Source: Prevotella jejuni
Lineage (GTDB): Bacteria; Bacteroidota; Bacteroidia; Bacteroidales; Bacteroidaceae
Assembly: GCF_900187995.1 (NCBI RefSeq)
Contig: NZ_FZNZ01000006.1
Location: 1 to 64,000 of the forward strand
Direction of reading: 5' to 3'
DNA: 64,000 nucleotides
Part shown: positions 8,855 to 18,193 of the stretch, piece after piece
How positions within the stretch are numbered: the stretch's first letter is position 1
How the letters are laid out: every line of letters begins with the position of its first letter
Translations under genes and position numbers: made by a program
The notes under the pieces: generated by a model
What the model was told of the DNA's origin: nothing
The model's database searches: none
The model's input: only the letters and a program-made list of their open reading frames with translations

Positions 8855-9588
8855 GAGTTTTCATACTATAATATGAAGTTAAAAAAGCCAATTCTAAGTG
8901 TTTACGCATCACGAAGAGTCTATACTACTGATAATCAACGTATTAAACGAATATTAATTGAACTTAATACAAAGATTATCTTACGTAAGAAAGACACTTA
9001 ACAAGGATTTTTACCTTCATTCTCATCAAATAACAAGCTTATATTATAGGGTGTACACACTTTTCAAAACATCTCTGTAAATCAGCACCTTATAATGTTA
9101 AGCAACATTATCTACCCTTCGTTTTCTTTATATTTGTCATTGACAATCATCTAAACCGCTTGCCATCCATGTATTTTTTAGTAATTTCGCTAACCGAAAA
9201 CAAGTCTATCAGCTTCGTTTTCGACTATAGAAACAGATTGTTTGGTTTCTTATTCAGTGGAATGAAGAGCTTCATATAATAATAATACGGATTAGGTTTA
9301 GTTTATTTAGGAGTGTGAACTTCGTTATAATATTTGGTATATATATTTGTTATTTGGGTAATTTAAGTAATATAGAATTAATTAAACTCATTTTATAAGT
9401 TAATTCAAGAGTGTGGAGTCTGTCGTGAGATAGGCTCTATATTTTTTATCCTCTCCACTACTGTTCGGCTTTCTCTTCACTCCTAACAAGCCTCATCTGA
9501 TACGTCATTCGACCTTCTTTTTATTCTTATTCATTGCTCAACACGATAGTCATAGACACTTGATAAGCTATTCAAAAATGTGCACAAA

Positions 9589-9680
9589 CGATTTCTTTTC
9601 ATGAAGAGAAATATTTTTTTTCACGAGTGGAAATATTTTTTTTCATGAAAATAATTATTTTTTTTCATGAAAATAATTCC
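9589..9680. repeat. Family A 22-bp array, four units
   Basis: The C of the CATGA/CACGA cores lies at 9600, 9622, 9644 and 9666, a step of exactly 22 bp. The right end reads TCATGAAAATAATTCCG. It is located between the divergent PUL promoters. Confidence 0.9.
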
Positions 9681-9918
9681 GTAGTAGACCGCTGTGGGAT
9701 GAATATCAACGTCAACAGAAAGACGTAAAATCGACTGTTTTTTTGATTGAAAAGGCTCAATTACATGCTAAACAGGGCTGAAAACTGTAATATTAGAGTT
9801 ATATCATTATAATTAAAGGGCAACAGATAAGAACTGATTTTCAGTCATTTGCATTTTCACATCACCCTTTTATGTTTATACAATTGGTAGTTTTCTTTAC
9901 TTATTGGAATTTGATAGC

Positions 9919-9926
9919 TAACTTTG
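9919..9926 (+). promoter_or_regulatory. -7 element of the SusCD operon
   Basis: TAACTTTG, 57 bp before the first plus-strand PUL gene. Confidence 0.55.
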
Positions 9927-9982
9927 CCAATAGAGAATGAAATTATAAAACAACTATTCAATAACTAAAAACAAGATTCACT

Positions 9983-10489
9983 ATGAGAACAATCACAGGT
10001 AATTTGTTCGCTATTGGACTACTCTTTTCTACGGCAATGGCGTTCACGGGATGTTCTACAGTTGATGACGGAAGTTACACAGCACCGATAACACTGAGCG
10101 AGAAGATTAGTGGTAAGTGGGTGGTTAACTCTGTTATGCAGACTGATGAAGCGAATGCTCGCACAAAGACATTGACTGATTTGCTCGACTTTGACACGTT
10201 TGTCATCAATCTAAACCAAGATGAAGCTGGCAACCCATCGACCTTCACGGTGGAAGGAAGTGCACCGATGCTGTTGCCAACAAGTGGTACATGGAAGATG
10301 GACTATAACTTCACTAAGAGCGACAACACGCCAAGTCGACTCCTTCTCAACGATGGAAAGGCTGAGACAGCACTCACTGTAACGGCCGTACCGGGTAATA
10401 CGAAGACGTTGGAATACCGTTTGACACGTAAGACAAATGGGCAGCCTTTTGTCTCCTACACTTACAATCTGACTCAGGCAGTAAAGTAA
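9983..10489 (+). CDS. PUL lipoprotein, DUF5004/lipocalin-like
   Basis: A small exported lipoprotein of 168 residues. The signal peptide ends in a lipobox (AFTGC, Cys at about 24), so it is anchored in a membrane and in this setting probably on the outer membrane. The remainder (ISGKWVVNSV..., then several short beta strands ending in SYTYNLTQ) looks like the small lipocalin-like beta-barrels annotated as DUF5004 near SusCD pairs. No catalytic motif is visible. It is the first gene of the plus-strand PUL operon, 137 bp upstream of the next gene, and may help bind or deliver oligosaccharide. The family name is tentative. Confidence 0.6.
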   Translation: MRTITGNLFAIGLLFSTAMAFTGCSTVDDGSYTAPITLSEKISGKWVVNSVMQTDEANARTKTLTDLLDFDTFVINLNQDEAGNPSTFTVEGSAPMLLPTSGTWKMDYNFTKSDNTPSRLLLNDGKAETALTVTAVPGNTKTLEYRLTRKTNGQPFVSYTYNLTQAVK

Positions 10490-10626
10490 ATACGGAGATT
10501 GGAGGTTATCTGTTCTTGTGCTTTTGAGCTGACAGCTATTACAAAAGATAGACTTTTGTAGGCCCAAGCACTAAGTTACATCGACTCGACATAACTTCCT
10601 GTCTCACCTAAAATAACAGAATCAAT

Positions 10627-11847
10627 ATGAAGAAGATATTATTTGCATTGATGTGCTTGTTCCCCTTGGCATTGTTTGCTGATGGTGTAGAACTACCGAA
10701 GGCACCAAAGTGCTGGACAGTTCCGGCTGTCTTCACGGCTGATGAAGAGGTTACTTTCTACTACGATATGACCGATGTAGGATTTCAAGAGGGTGTCGAC
10801 CTCTATCTATGGGCATGGCAACCGACTGAACCAGACGCTGGTCATGGTGGTAATTCATCTGACTTTGCGAAGCTGGAGTACCTCGGTAATAACATTTACA
10901 AGAAGACTATGGTACCGACACAATACTTCAACAGTGATGTGTCTAAGTTTGAAGATGATGCATGGCCAGGCTTTTGGCAGCGTCTGAAGACGAAGGATGG
11001 TAGTATGTGGTCGGGTGTTTTCGCAGCTCCTGACAGCCGTTCTGAATTCAAGGAGTTTAAGAAATCGGGTGATGGAATCCGTTTCTTCAGTGGCAAGAAA
11101 GATAAGGGTTTCACCGATAAGTTCACCTTAGACGAGCCTTTGACGGTAGTCTTCAATCCTGATGTCTATAAGTTAGGTGAGAAGACATTGACAGAATTGG
11201 CAAAAGATGCCGACTTCGTTGAGTTTGCTGCACACTCAGGTTTGAACGATTGGACCGTACAACAGACTTTGGATGTATGGCGTCCTGCAGTGTTGGCAAA
11301 GACAGGTTTGAAGAAACTTTCTAATGGTTTGTACGTTTGGAATGTAGGTGTTCCAAGTGAATACTATGCTTATAACCCACAAGATGCAGGTCAGGCAGAC
11401 AAGCCAACCATCCTTGCTGACCCCGATGAAAAGGCAGCTTTTCAGCTTGAAAATATGACTTATCTTATCATAAAGGTCATTAAGGATGCTGCAGGAGCTA
11501 ATCAGTGGGGTGTGAATAGTGGTGACCAAAAGCAGAAGGCTGGTACGGCTACTCCTTATCCAGACCCTGTTTTCTCTTATTTCCCAACACGTCTAAGCAG
11601 TAAGGATATCCTTACGTTGACGCGTGAATACAATGAGCGTACGGCTGGTGACTTGAAATATACTATCGTGGCAGGTACAAAGACGATTACTGGTACTATG
11701 CCTGGCGTGCGTGATAAGCGTGAGGTAACACTCGACTTGAACAAGGAGTTGCAGGGTGTGGAAGCTTCTGAGCTGAAGGTAACAGTAAAGGATCAGCACG
11801 ATAAGACGGTTGTCACATCAACAATACCGCTCGTTGTGGCTGATTAA
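10627..11847 (+). CDS. PUL-associated secreted protein, possible glycan-binding
   Basis: 406 residues with a signal peptide (1-18, cleavage after LFA) and no lipobox, so periplasmic or surface exported. The N-terminal ~200 residues (FTADEEVTFYYDMTDVGF, DLYLWAWQPTEP) look like a beta-sandwich of the type found in starch-binding and Bacteroidota PUL proteins. The C-terminal half has a similar beta-rich region. I see no catalytic motif. It lies between the DUF5004-like lipoprotein and SusC, only 59 bp before the SusC start. By position it is a candidate SusE/F-type binding protein, but I do not recognise a named family with certainty. Confidence 0.55.
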   Translation: MKKILFALMCLFPLALFADGVELPKAPKCWTVPAVFTADEEVTFYYDMTDVGFQEGVDLYLWAWQPTEPDAGHGGNSSDFAKLEYLGNNIYKKTMVPTQYFNSDVSKFEDDAWPGFWQRLKTKDGSMWSGVFAAPDSRSEFKEFKKSGDGIRFFSGKKDKGFTDKFTLDEPLTVVFNPDVYKLGEKTLTELAKDADFVEFAAHSGLNDWTVQQTLDVWRPAVLAKTGLKKLSNGLYVWNVGVPSEYYAYNPQDAGQADKPTILADPDEKAAFQLENMTYLIIKVIKDAAGANQWGVNSGDQKQKAGTATPYPDPVFSYFPTRLSSKDILTLTREYNERTAGDLKYTIVAGTKTITGTMPGVRDKREVTLDLNKELQGVEASELKVTVKDQHDKTVVTSTIPLVVAD

Positions 11848-11906
11848 TAACGGAAGAGGAGAGAATGATTCCTCGTCTTATTCAATCCATAAAAGCATTA
11901 AAATCT

Positions 11907-14843
11907 ATGAAACTAACAATAAAAAATAAACTATCGGGACTCATCCTCTTTGCGTTGATGATGTTCTGTAGTCAGGTATCAGCACAGGACTTCACTGCTA
12001 CTGGTACGGTATCTGATAGCGGTCATGAGCCACTTATTGGCGCTTCGGTAAGTGTTGTAGGCGGTAAGGTGGGTGCTATCACTGATATTGATGGTAATTT
12101 CACTATTCAGTGTAGGCCAGGTGATATGCTTGAAGTTACTTATGTGGGCTATACAAGTCGTAAAGTGCAAGCAGGAAAAGGCCTGAAAATCGTGATGGAA
12201 GAGGATGCCAAGACACTTGATGAGGTGACTATCGTGGGCGTTGGATATGGTAAGATGCGCAAGAGCGACCTTACGGGTGCCATAGCCTCAGTCAATTCAA
12301 AGGATATGAAACAGGGTGTTATCACCTCTACTGAGCAGTTGTTGCAGGGTAAGGTGGCTGGTCTTTCTATCGTACAAAGCTCTGGAGCTGTTGAGTCAGG
12401 TGCTTCTATCCGTCTTCGTGGTGGTACGTCTTTGTCGGCAAGTAATGGTCCGTTGGTTGTTGTAGATGGTATTCCAGGTGTTGATATCAACTCTGTTCAA
12501 CCTTCAGAGATTGTCAGTATGGATATTCTCAAGGATGCCTCTGCTGCGGCTATCTATGGTTCTCGTGGTGCAAATGGTGTTATCATCATCACTACCAATC
12601 GTCAAGGTTCAGACACAGAAGTAAATACTATTCAGTATAATGGCTATGTTGCCTTAGCTTCTGCAGCCAAAACACTCGACTTACTATCGGAAAATCAGTG
12701 GCGTAGTTATGTTCGTTCAACAGGTAATATGAGTGCTTTAGACTTCGGAGCAAGCACCGACTGGCAGAAAGAACTTATGCGTACGGCTATCTCTCATGGG
12801 CATAATATCAACTTCTCATCGTCAAAGAAGAACCATGGATACCGTGCCAGCTTCACTTATAACAACAATCAAGGAGTCATAAAGAACAATACTATGAACC
12901 GACTTGCTGGTTCTCTCTCTGCTTATCAGACTGGAATGAATGGTCGTTTACGTTTGGATGAGGGCATCAACACCAACTTTGACAGTTGGCATCCAGTCGA
13001 TAACCGTATCTTTGAACGTATGACTAACCTTCAACCAACCTTCCCTGTCTATAATCAAGACGGCAGCTATGCTCAATTTAATGGTACAAACACAGAGAAT
13101 CCAGTTGAGTTAAACAACAACAGAACCGAAGACCGCAAGCGTCATCGCTTCTTAGGCTACTTGAAGGCAGAGCTTTCTCTCCTCGAAGGATTGGTTGCTA
13201 CGGTGAATACATCATACGAATTTAACTCTGTTAAGTCGGGCTTATACAAGCCTACTTACGCTCGAATGGAAGGACAGAGTGAGCATGGATGGGGTCAAAG
13301 AATCTATGATGACTATACAAATAAGCAGTTAGAACTTTACTTAACATACGATAAAAAGTTCGTAGACATCCACCATTTGAATCTTATGGGTGGTTATTCT
13401 TACCTCGATAACACCTATGAAGGCTTCAGTTCAACACGCTCAGGCTTCGATTCTGATGCTTTCGGATATAACAACTTAGGTGCAGGAACAGACCACAGAC
13501 AGGGAGATGTGGGTTCTTATAAGGGTGAATCAAAGCTCATTTCGTTCTTTGGTCGTGTGAACTATAGCCTGATGGACCGCTATATGCTTACTGCTACGCT
13601 GCGTAATGATGGTTCTTCTCGCTTCGGTCAGCACCATAAGTGGGGCGTATTCCCTTCTCTTTCTTTGGCTTGGCGTATCTCTGAAGAGCCTTTCATGGCT
13701 TCAACACGAGAGTGGCTCGACAACTTAAAGCTTCGTGCAGGCTTCGGTGTGACTGGTAATCAGAATGGTATTGGCGAATATAAGTCGCTCTCTATCCTCT
13801 CTGCAGCAGGTTCTGCCTACTACGATGGGACTACGGGAACATGGAAGAACTCCTACACACAGATTCAAAACCCTAATCCTAACCTTAAATGGGAGTCAAC
13901 AGCACAGTGGAACCTTGGTGTTGATTTCTCTCTATACAATAGATTGAATGGTACGTTAGAACTTTACTATAAGAAGACTTCCGACCTCCTTTGGACTTAT
14001 CCAGTGCCACAACCTCCATACCTTGTGGGTACGATGTTGGCGAATGTTGGTGACTTAGTAAACAAGGGATTTGAGCTTACTTTGGGTTATAAAGCAGTCC
14101 GTACGAAGGATTGGACACTTGATGCTAACCTCTCTCTTGCCTACAACCATCAGGAGATTACGAAGCTTTCTAACGACCAATATCAGGCAGTAGGACTTCA
14201 AGCAGGTCCATTGCACAGTGTTCGTGGTATGTCAAACACGTACGCACAGGTCATCAAAGAGGGCTTTCCAGCAGGTGCCTTCTGGGGTCCTCATTGCACA
14301 GGAATCTCAGACGACGGCAAGTATATGCTTGAGAAAGACGAGAATGGAAAGGTTAAGGAAGGCTATTTAGGCTCCGCAATGCCTAAGTGGAACCTTGGTC
14401 TTTCACTCAATGCAACATGGCGTGACTTCGATGCAAGCGTAGCTGCTTATGGTATGTTCGGACAGAAAGTACTGAATGTTAGCCGCATGGTGATGTATGA
14501 TCCAACACGCTTCCCATCACAGAACACCCTCGACGACTTCATGAAGAGTGGTATTACAGATAATCCAACTTTCTCTGATTACTTCATAGAGAATGGTGAT
14601 TTCTTCCGTCTTCAGTCTATCACTTTGGGTTATTCTGTTCCGATGAATGCAGTGAAGAAGATGGGTCTTAGTCGTCTACGTTTCTATGTGACAGGCGAGA
14701 ACCTCTTCTGTATTACAGGTTATAAGGGTATCGATCCAGAAGTAAGTGTACCAGACAACGTACTGAACTCACCTGGTATTGACTTCTTCAACAGTTATCC
14801 ACGACCACGCACTTTCTCATTGGGAGTGAACATTGGCTTCTAA
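11907..14843 (+). CDS. SusC/RagA-type TonB-dependent outer-membrane transporter
   Basis: This 978-residue outer-membrane channel imports oligosaccharides using TonB energy, with SusD acting as lid. Visible parts are a signal peptide ending SAQ (about 26), a carboxypeptidase-like beta domain (about 29-98), a plug domain (about 115-230) with the SusC signature GSRGANGVIIITT, and a long beta-barrel ending PRPRTFSLGVNIGF. I start at 11907 (MKLTIKNKLSG), which gives a clean signal peptide; an ATG at 11865 would add 14 residues. SusD follows 40 bp downstream. It forms the core of this PUL. Confidence 0.95.
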   Translation: MKLTIKNKLSGLILFALMMFCSQVSAQDFTATGTVSDSGHEPLIGASVSVVGGKVGAITDIDGNFTIQCRPGDMLEVTYVGYTSRKVQAGKGLKIVMEEDAKTLDEVTIVGVGYGKMRKSDLTGAIASVNSKDMKQGVITSTEQLLQGKVAGLSIVQSSGAVESGASIRLRGGTSLSASNGPLVVVDGIPGVDINSVQPSEIVSMDILKDASAAAIYGSRGANGVIIITTNRQGSDTEVNTIQYNGYVALASAAKTLDLLSENQWRSYVRSTGNMSALDFGASTDWQKELMRTAISHGHNINFSSSKKNHGYRASFTYNNNQGVIKNNTMNRLAGSLSAYQTGMNGRLRLDEGINTNFDSWHPVDNRIFERMTNLQPTFPVYNQDGSYAQFNGTNTENPVELNNNRTEDRKRHRFLGYLKAELSLLEGLVATVNTSYEFNSVKSGLYKPTYARMEGQSEHGWGQRIYDDYTNKQLELYLTYDKKFVDIHHLNLMGGYSYLDNTYEGFSSTRSGFDSDAFGYNNLGAGTDHRQGDVGSYKGESKLISFFGRVNYSLMDRYMLTATLRNDGSSRFGQHHKWGVFPSLSLAWRISEEPFMASTREWLDNLKLRAGFGVTGNQNGIGEYKSLSILSAAGSAYYDGTTGTWKNSYTQIQNPNPNLKWESTAQWNLGVDFSLYNRLNGTLELYYKKTSDLLWTYPVPQPPYLVGTMLANVGDLVNKGFELTLGYKAVRTKDWTLDANLSLAYNHQEITKLSNDQYQAVGLQAGPLHSVRGMSNTYAQVIKEGFPAGAFWGPHCTGISDDGKYMLEKDENGKVKEGYLGSAMPKWNLGLSLNATWRDFDASVAAYGMFGQKVLNVSRMVMYDPTRFPSQNTLDDFMKSGITDNPTFSDYFIENGDFFRLQSITLGYSVPMNAVKKMGLSRLRFYVTGENLFCITGYKGIDPEVSVPDNVLNSPGIDFFNSYPRPRTFSLGVNIGF

Positions 14844-14883
14844 TCTTACCGTAATCTTCAACATTAATAAGAACATAATTATT

Positions 14884-16446
14884 ATGAAACGATTGAATAT
14901 TAGCATATCAAATATCCTACCTGGACGGAAGACTTGGTTAGGAGTAGGACTGCTCTTAGCAATGGCTTCCTGTACAGACCTTAACGAACAACTCTACGAT
15001 AAGGTGTCGCAGGATGACTATGGCAAGACTTCTTCTGAGGTAGCAACCATCGTTGGAGGTGCTTACGCTACTCTCCGAGGCTATGGTTCTGGTACTCCTG
15101 AGGGCGCAGGTATCATCTGTTATCCTACTTGTGAGTATGTATTTTTCACACAGGAGTGCTCAAGTGATGAGGCATGTATCCCAACCCGTGGTACAGACTG
15201 GTATGATGGCGGTCGCTATCAGCAGTTCCAACGCCACAACTGGGATGCTAAGAACTCTGGTATCCTCTCTGTTTGGCGATATAACTTCACTGGTGTTTCT
15301 AAGGTGAATGCCATTATCTATCAGGTAGAACAGAGTGGACTGACCACAGAGGATAAGCAGAAAGTGGAGGCAGAGTTGCGTGGCTTGCGTGCTTACTACT
15401 ATTACAACCTGCTCGACTGCTTTGGGAATGTACCAGTAGTGACCGACTTCACACAGAAAGAACTCCCAACGAATACTCCGCGTAAGGATGTCTTTGCCTT
15501 CATTGAGAAGGAACTCAAGGAGATTATCCCACTCTTGCCTTCTGGCATTACCTACGGTCGTTTTACCCAGAACGTAGCCAATACGCTCTTGGCACGACTC
15601 TATCTTAATGCCGAGGTGTTTACTGGTACGGCTCGTTGGCAGGATTGTCTTGATGCTTGTAATAAGGTTCAAGGCTATTCGCTGACGCCTAATTATAAGG
15701 CAAGTTTCGCTATTCAGAACGAAAAGTCGCCTGAAATCATCTTCTCTATACCGTATGATCATAAGCAGGGAACAGTGGGTAACTACCTTGCAAGTATGAC
15801 CTACCACTATAATCAGAAGTTGGCTTTCGACCCAGCTGGCGTTTATCAGTGGTGTGGTAACGGTATCTGTGCTCAACCGGGGCTCTATTCTTCGTTCGAC
15901 GCAAGGGATGTACGCCGCCAGAGTCTGCTCATCGGTCAGCAATACAGTGCTAAGGATGGTTCTGAAGTACTGATGGATGATGGCTCACCGTTGAACTACA
16001 CAGAGGAAATAGACAACTTTACCGATGCTGCTAAGAATGCTGGTGCACGTCTGAACAAGTATGAATGGAGTGCTAATGACTCTTGGGAGCGTGACAACGA
16101 CTGGGTACTAATGCGCTATGCGGAGATTTTGATGATGCAAGCAGAGTGTAACTTCCGTTTAGGTTACACCCCTACAGCACTCACTTATATCAATCAGATC
16201 CGTAAGCGAGCAGGCCTTGACGACCTCACAACGCTCACCCTCGACGACCTTGACAACGAATGGAAGCATGAGTTTGTATTTGAGAATCTACGTCGAACAA
16301 CCAACATCCGCTTCGGAACTTACTTCAAACCGTGGTGGGAAAAGCCTGCCGATCCTGCCGACAAGCACACGGGTATCTATCCAATTCCACAAGAGGAGTT
16401 GAGTAAAAATCCTAACTTAAAGCAGAATCCAGGCTATGAGAATTAA
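14884..16446 (+). CDS. SusD/RagB-type surface glycan-binding lipoprotein
   Basis: A 520-residue outer-membrane lipoprotein that binds glycan at the surface and caps the SusC channel. It has a signal peptide and lipobox LLAMASC, then CTDLNEQLYDKVSQDDYG, the usual SusD beginning, TPR-like helices (LRGLRAYYYYNLLDCFGNVPVV) and the conserved end YPIPQEELSKNPNLKQNPGY. The start at 14884 is chosen because it gives the lipoprotein signal; the longer frame from 14833 overlaps SusC and adds 17 residues. The SusC/SusD pair is intact. Confidence 0.95.
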   Translation: MKRLNISISNILPGRKTWLGVGLLLAMASCTDLNEQLYDKVSQDDYGKTSSEVATIVGGAYATLRGYGSGTPEGAGIICYPTCEYVFFTQECSSDEACIPTRGTDWYDGGRYQQFQRHNWDAKNSGILSVWRYNFTGVSKVNAIIYQVEQSGLTTEDKQKVEAELRGLRAYYYYNLLDCFGNVPVVTDFTQKELPTNTPRKDVFAFIEKELKEIIPLLPSGITYGRFTQNVANTLLARLYLNAEVFTGTARWQDCLDACNKVQGYSLTPNYKASFAIQNEKSPEIIFSIPYDHKQGTVGNYLASMTYHYNQKLAFDPAGVYQWCGNGICAQPGLYSSFDARDVRRQSLLIGQQYSAKDGSEVLMDDGSPLNYTEEIDNFTDAAKNAGARLNKYEWSANDSWERDNDWVLMRYAEILMMQAECNFRLGYTPTALTYINQIRKRAGLDDLTTLTLDDLDNEWKHEFVFENLRRTTNIRFGTYFKPWWEKPADPADKHTGIYPIPQEELSKNPNLKQNPGYEN

Positions 16447-16666
16447 TCTTTGATGGGTTTTGTGTTATGAAGATGCCCAATGGTACGGTAGGGACTGATG
16501 GTCCATACAGTTGCCATTGGGTATTGAGGGCTTTAATCAGTAGGACTTTGACGGATTGAAAAAGACCGCTAAGTGACACAAGAACAGCCTCCTCCATGAT
16601 GGAACAACCCACGTAATATCACATTAATAACATGACTTTCCTCTATAGGGTAGCTGTCTGACGCGA

Positions 16667-16755
16667 ATTATTTTCATGAAAAAAAATATTTCTCATCGTG
16701 AAAAAAAATATTTCCTTTCATGAAAAAAAATATTTTTCTTCATGAAAATAATTCA
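16667..16755. repeat. Family A 22-bp array, four units
   Basis: CATGA/CGTGA cores begin at 16675, 16697, 16719 and 16741. The ends mirror each other (CGAATTATTTTCATGA and TCATGAAAATAATTC), so the whole block is an imperfect palindrome. AAATATTT lies midway, 11 bp from each core centre. Confidence 0.92.
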
Positions 16756-16807
16756 AGCGAGATGACGTTTTACACTGTCGAAGTGCTTTTTTACGGTATT
16801 TAAAGTT

Positions 16808-16815
16808 TATCTTTG
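16808..16815 (+). promoter_or_regulatory. -7 element of the GH71/99-GH97 pair
   Basis: TATCTTTG, 123 bp before the start at 16938. Confidence 0.5.
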
Positions 16816-16937
16816 TACTTACGAAAGGGCATCTTTTGCACAGCGGTAGCACGTAGCGTGGCAGCATCAATAGGACAGATAAGACTCAGTCAGTACCTAC
16901 TTCGAGAACGAGAAAGCCAGCTAAGAGAATAAAAGAC

Positions 16938-18173
16938 ATGATGAAGTTGAAATCAGTATTTACTTTTGCAGCTGTCTCAGGATTGCTTTTTGCGTCTTGT
17001 GCAGACAGCTATGAGGGTGCACCTAAGAAGACTGAAGGCAGTCAACAGGCTACGCAAATCGTGCCTGTTGCCGTTACGAAGTCAAACACCATGCAGGTGT
17101 ATGCACATTATATGCCTTGGTTTGAGACGACCACATCCAACCCTAAGAACGAAGGAAAGTGGGGTTACCACTGGGCAATGAAGAACTGTGACCCGAACAA
17201 GACCGATGCTAACGGCAAAAGACAGATAGCTTCACACTATTATCCACAGACGGGTCCTTACGCAAGTGGCGATGAGGCTGTGTTGGATTATCAGTGTTTA
17301 CTGATGAAATATGCCGGCTTAGACGGTGTAATGGTCGATTGGTATGGCATTAATAGTGATAATTCTATCGCCTTACATAAGTCGAATACTGAAGCACTCT
17401 TCCGTGCTTTGAAACGTGCAGGGCTCAAGATGAGTGTCGTTTATGAGGACAGAACACTCGAAGGGGTGACGGATAAGGTTGGAACAGTACGTCAGGACCT
17501 CCGCTATTTAGCTGAGAACTTCTTTAAGGACGATAGTTATGTGAAGGTTGAGAGTCGTCCATTGTTATTAGACTTCGGTCCTATTCAGATGGAATCGCCA
17601 AAAGACTGGTATCGTAGTTTCTCTATCCTCACCACAAAACCAATGTTCCTTGTACTGGAAGGAAAGATGGGCAGCGTTAATAATGCTACCTATTCTGACA
17701 ATGCACAAGGTGTTTATACGTGGGTAAATCCTAATCCTAACTATGCTATAGCAAAGGATTATAAGTGCTTTGTAGGCGGTGCTATGCCCGGTTTCTGGGA
17801 CTATTACAAAGAAGGTGAGGGCGGTACAGGTTATCAAACATACAGTGCTGAGAACGGAGCGTTGTTCCAGCGACAGCTTGATGCAGCCCGACAGGCAGGT
17901 TTGAAGTATCTGCAAATAAGCACATGGAACGACTATGGCGAGGGAACAACTATCGAACCAACATTAGAGTATGGGTATAAATACCTCCTTATGTTGCAGA
18001 AGTTCACTGGCGTAAGCTATCAGCAAGCCGACTTAGAACTTATCTATCGCTGGTATCAAGCACGTGTTGCACAACCTAATAATGCGAAGGTAAAGGAGGC
18101 TTATAATGCCCTTGTACAGTTGAAGACGGCTGAGGCAAAGGCATTGTTAGATGCTGTTAATGGTAAGAATTAA
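16938..18173 (+). CDS. GH71/GH99-like glycoside hydrolase lipoprotein
   Basis: A 411-residue lipoprotein (lipobox LLFASC, Cys21). From about residue 50 it has a TIM-barrel-like enzyme with MQVYAHYMPWF, GKWGYHWAMKN, the run ASHYYPQTGPYASGDEAVLD, GLDGVMVDWYG and STWNDYGEGTTIEP. These are the landmarks of GH71/GH99-like proteins of Bacteroidota. GH71 members cut alpha-1,3-glucan in fungi, while GH99 cuts alpha-mannosides, so the family split matters and cannot be settled by eye. GH87 and GH97 in the same locus favour an alpha-glucan role. It sits 20 bp before GH97 and is probably co-transcribed with it. Confidence 0.75.
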   Translation: MMKLKSVFTFAAVSGLLFASCADSYEGAPKKTEGSQQATQIVPVAVTKSNTMQVYAHYMPWFETTTSNPKNEGKWGYHWAMKNCDPNKTDANGKRQIASHYYPQTGPYASGDEAVLDYQCLLMKYAGLDGVMVDWYGINSDNSIALHKSNTEALFRALKRAGLKMSVVYEDRTLEGVTDKVGTVRQDLRYLAENFFKDDSYVKVESRPLLLDFGPIQMESPKDWYRSFSILTTKPMFLVLEGKMGSVNNATYSDNAQGVYTWVNPNPNYAIAKDYKCFVGGAMPGFWDYYKEGEGGTGYQTYSAENGALFQRQLDAARQAGLKYLQISTWNDYGEGTTIEPTLEYGYKYLLMLQKFTGVSYQQADLELIYRWYQARVAQPNNAKVKEAYNALVQLKTAEAKALLDAVNGKN

Positions 18174-18193
18174 TATTATTAAAATCTCAATAA

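Larger units (their letters stand above)
8793..9982. other. Large divergent intergenic region of the PUL
   Basis: 1.2 kb without a supportable gene. It holds the GH87 promoter (8847), an AT-rich stretch, family A array (9589-9680), and the promoter of the plus-strand PUL genes (9919). A 63-codon ORF at 8810-9001 has no recognisable features and is not annotated. Confidence 0.6.
16447..16937. other. Intergenic gap inside the PUL (SusD to GH71/99-like gene)
   Basis: No gene. An inverted repeat CCCAATGG/CCATTGGG (16476-16483, 16514-16521) follows SusD, then family A array (16667-16755), then a -7 element at 16808. The gene pair that follows therefore probably has its own promoter. Confidence 0.65.

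Noticed and set aside
8810-9001. 63-codon ORF upstream of the PUL
   Set aside because: No recognisable domain, AT-rich, and located in the divergent promoter region of the PUL.
9589-9680. Possible CRISPR array (short direct repeats of constant step)
   Set aside because: The 22-bp units are back to back with no variable spacers, and no cas gene is in the window.
15160-15942. 260-codon minus-strand ORF inside susD
   Set aside because: Shadow frame of the strongly supported SusD lipoprotein gene.
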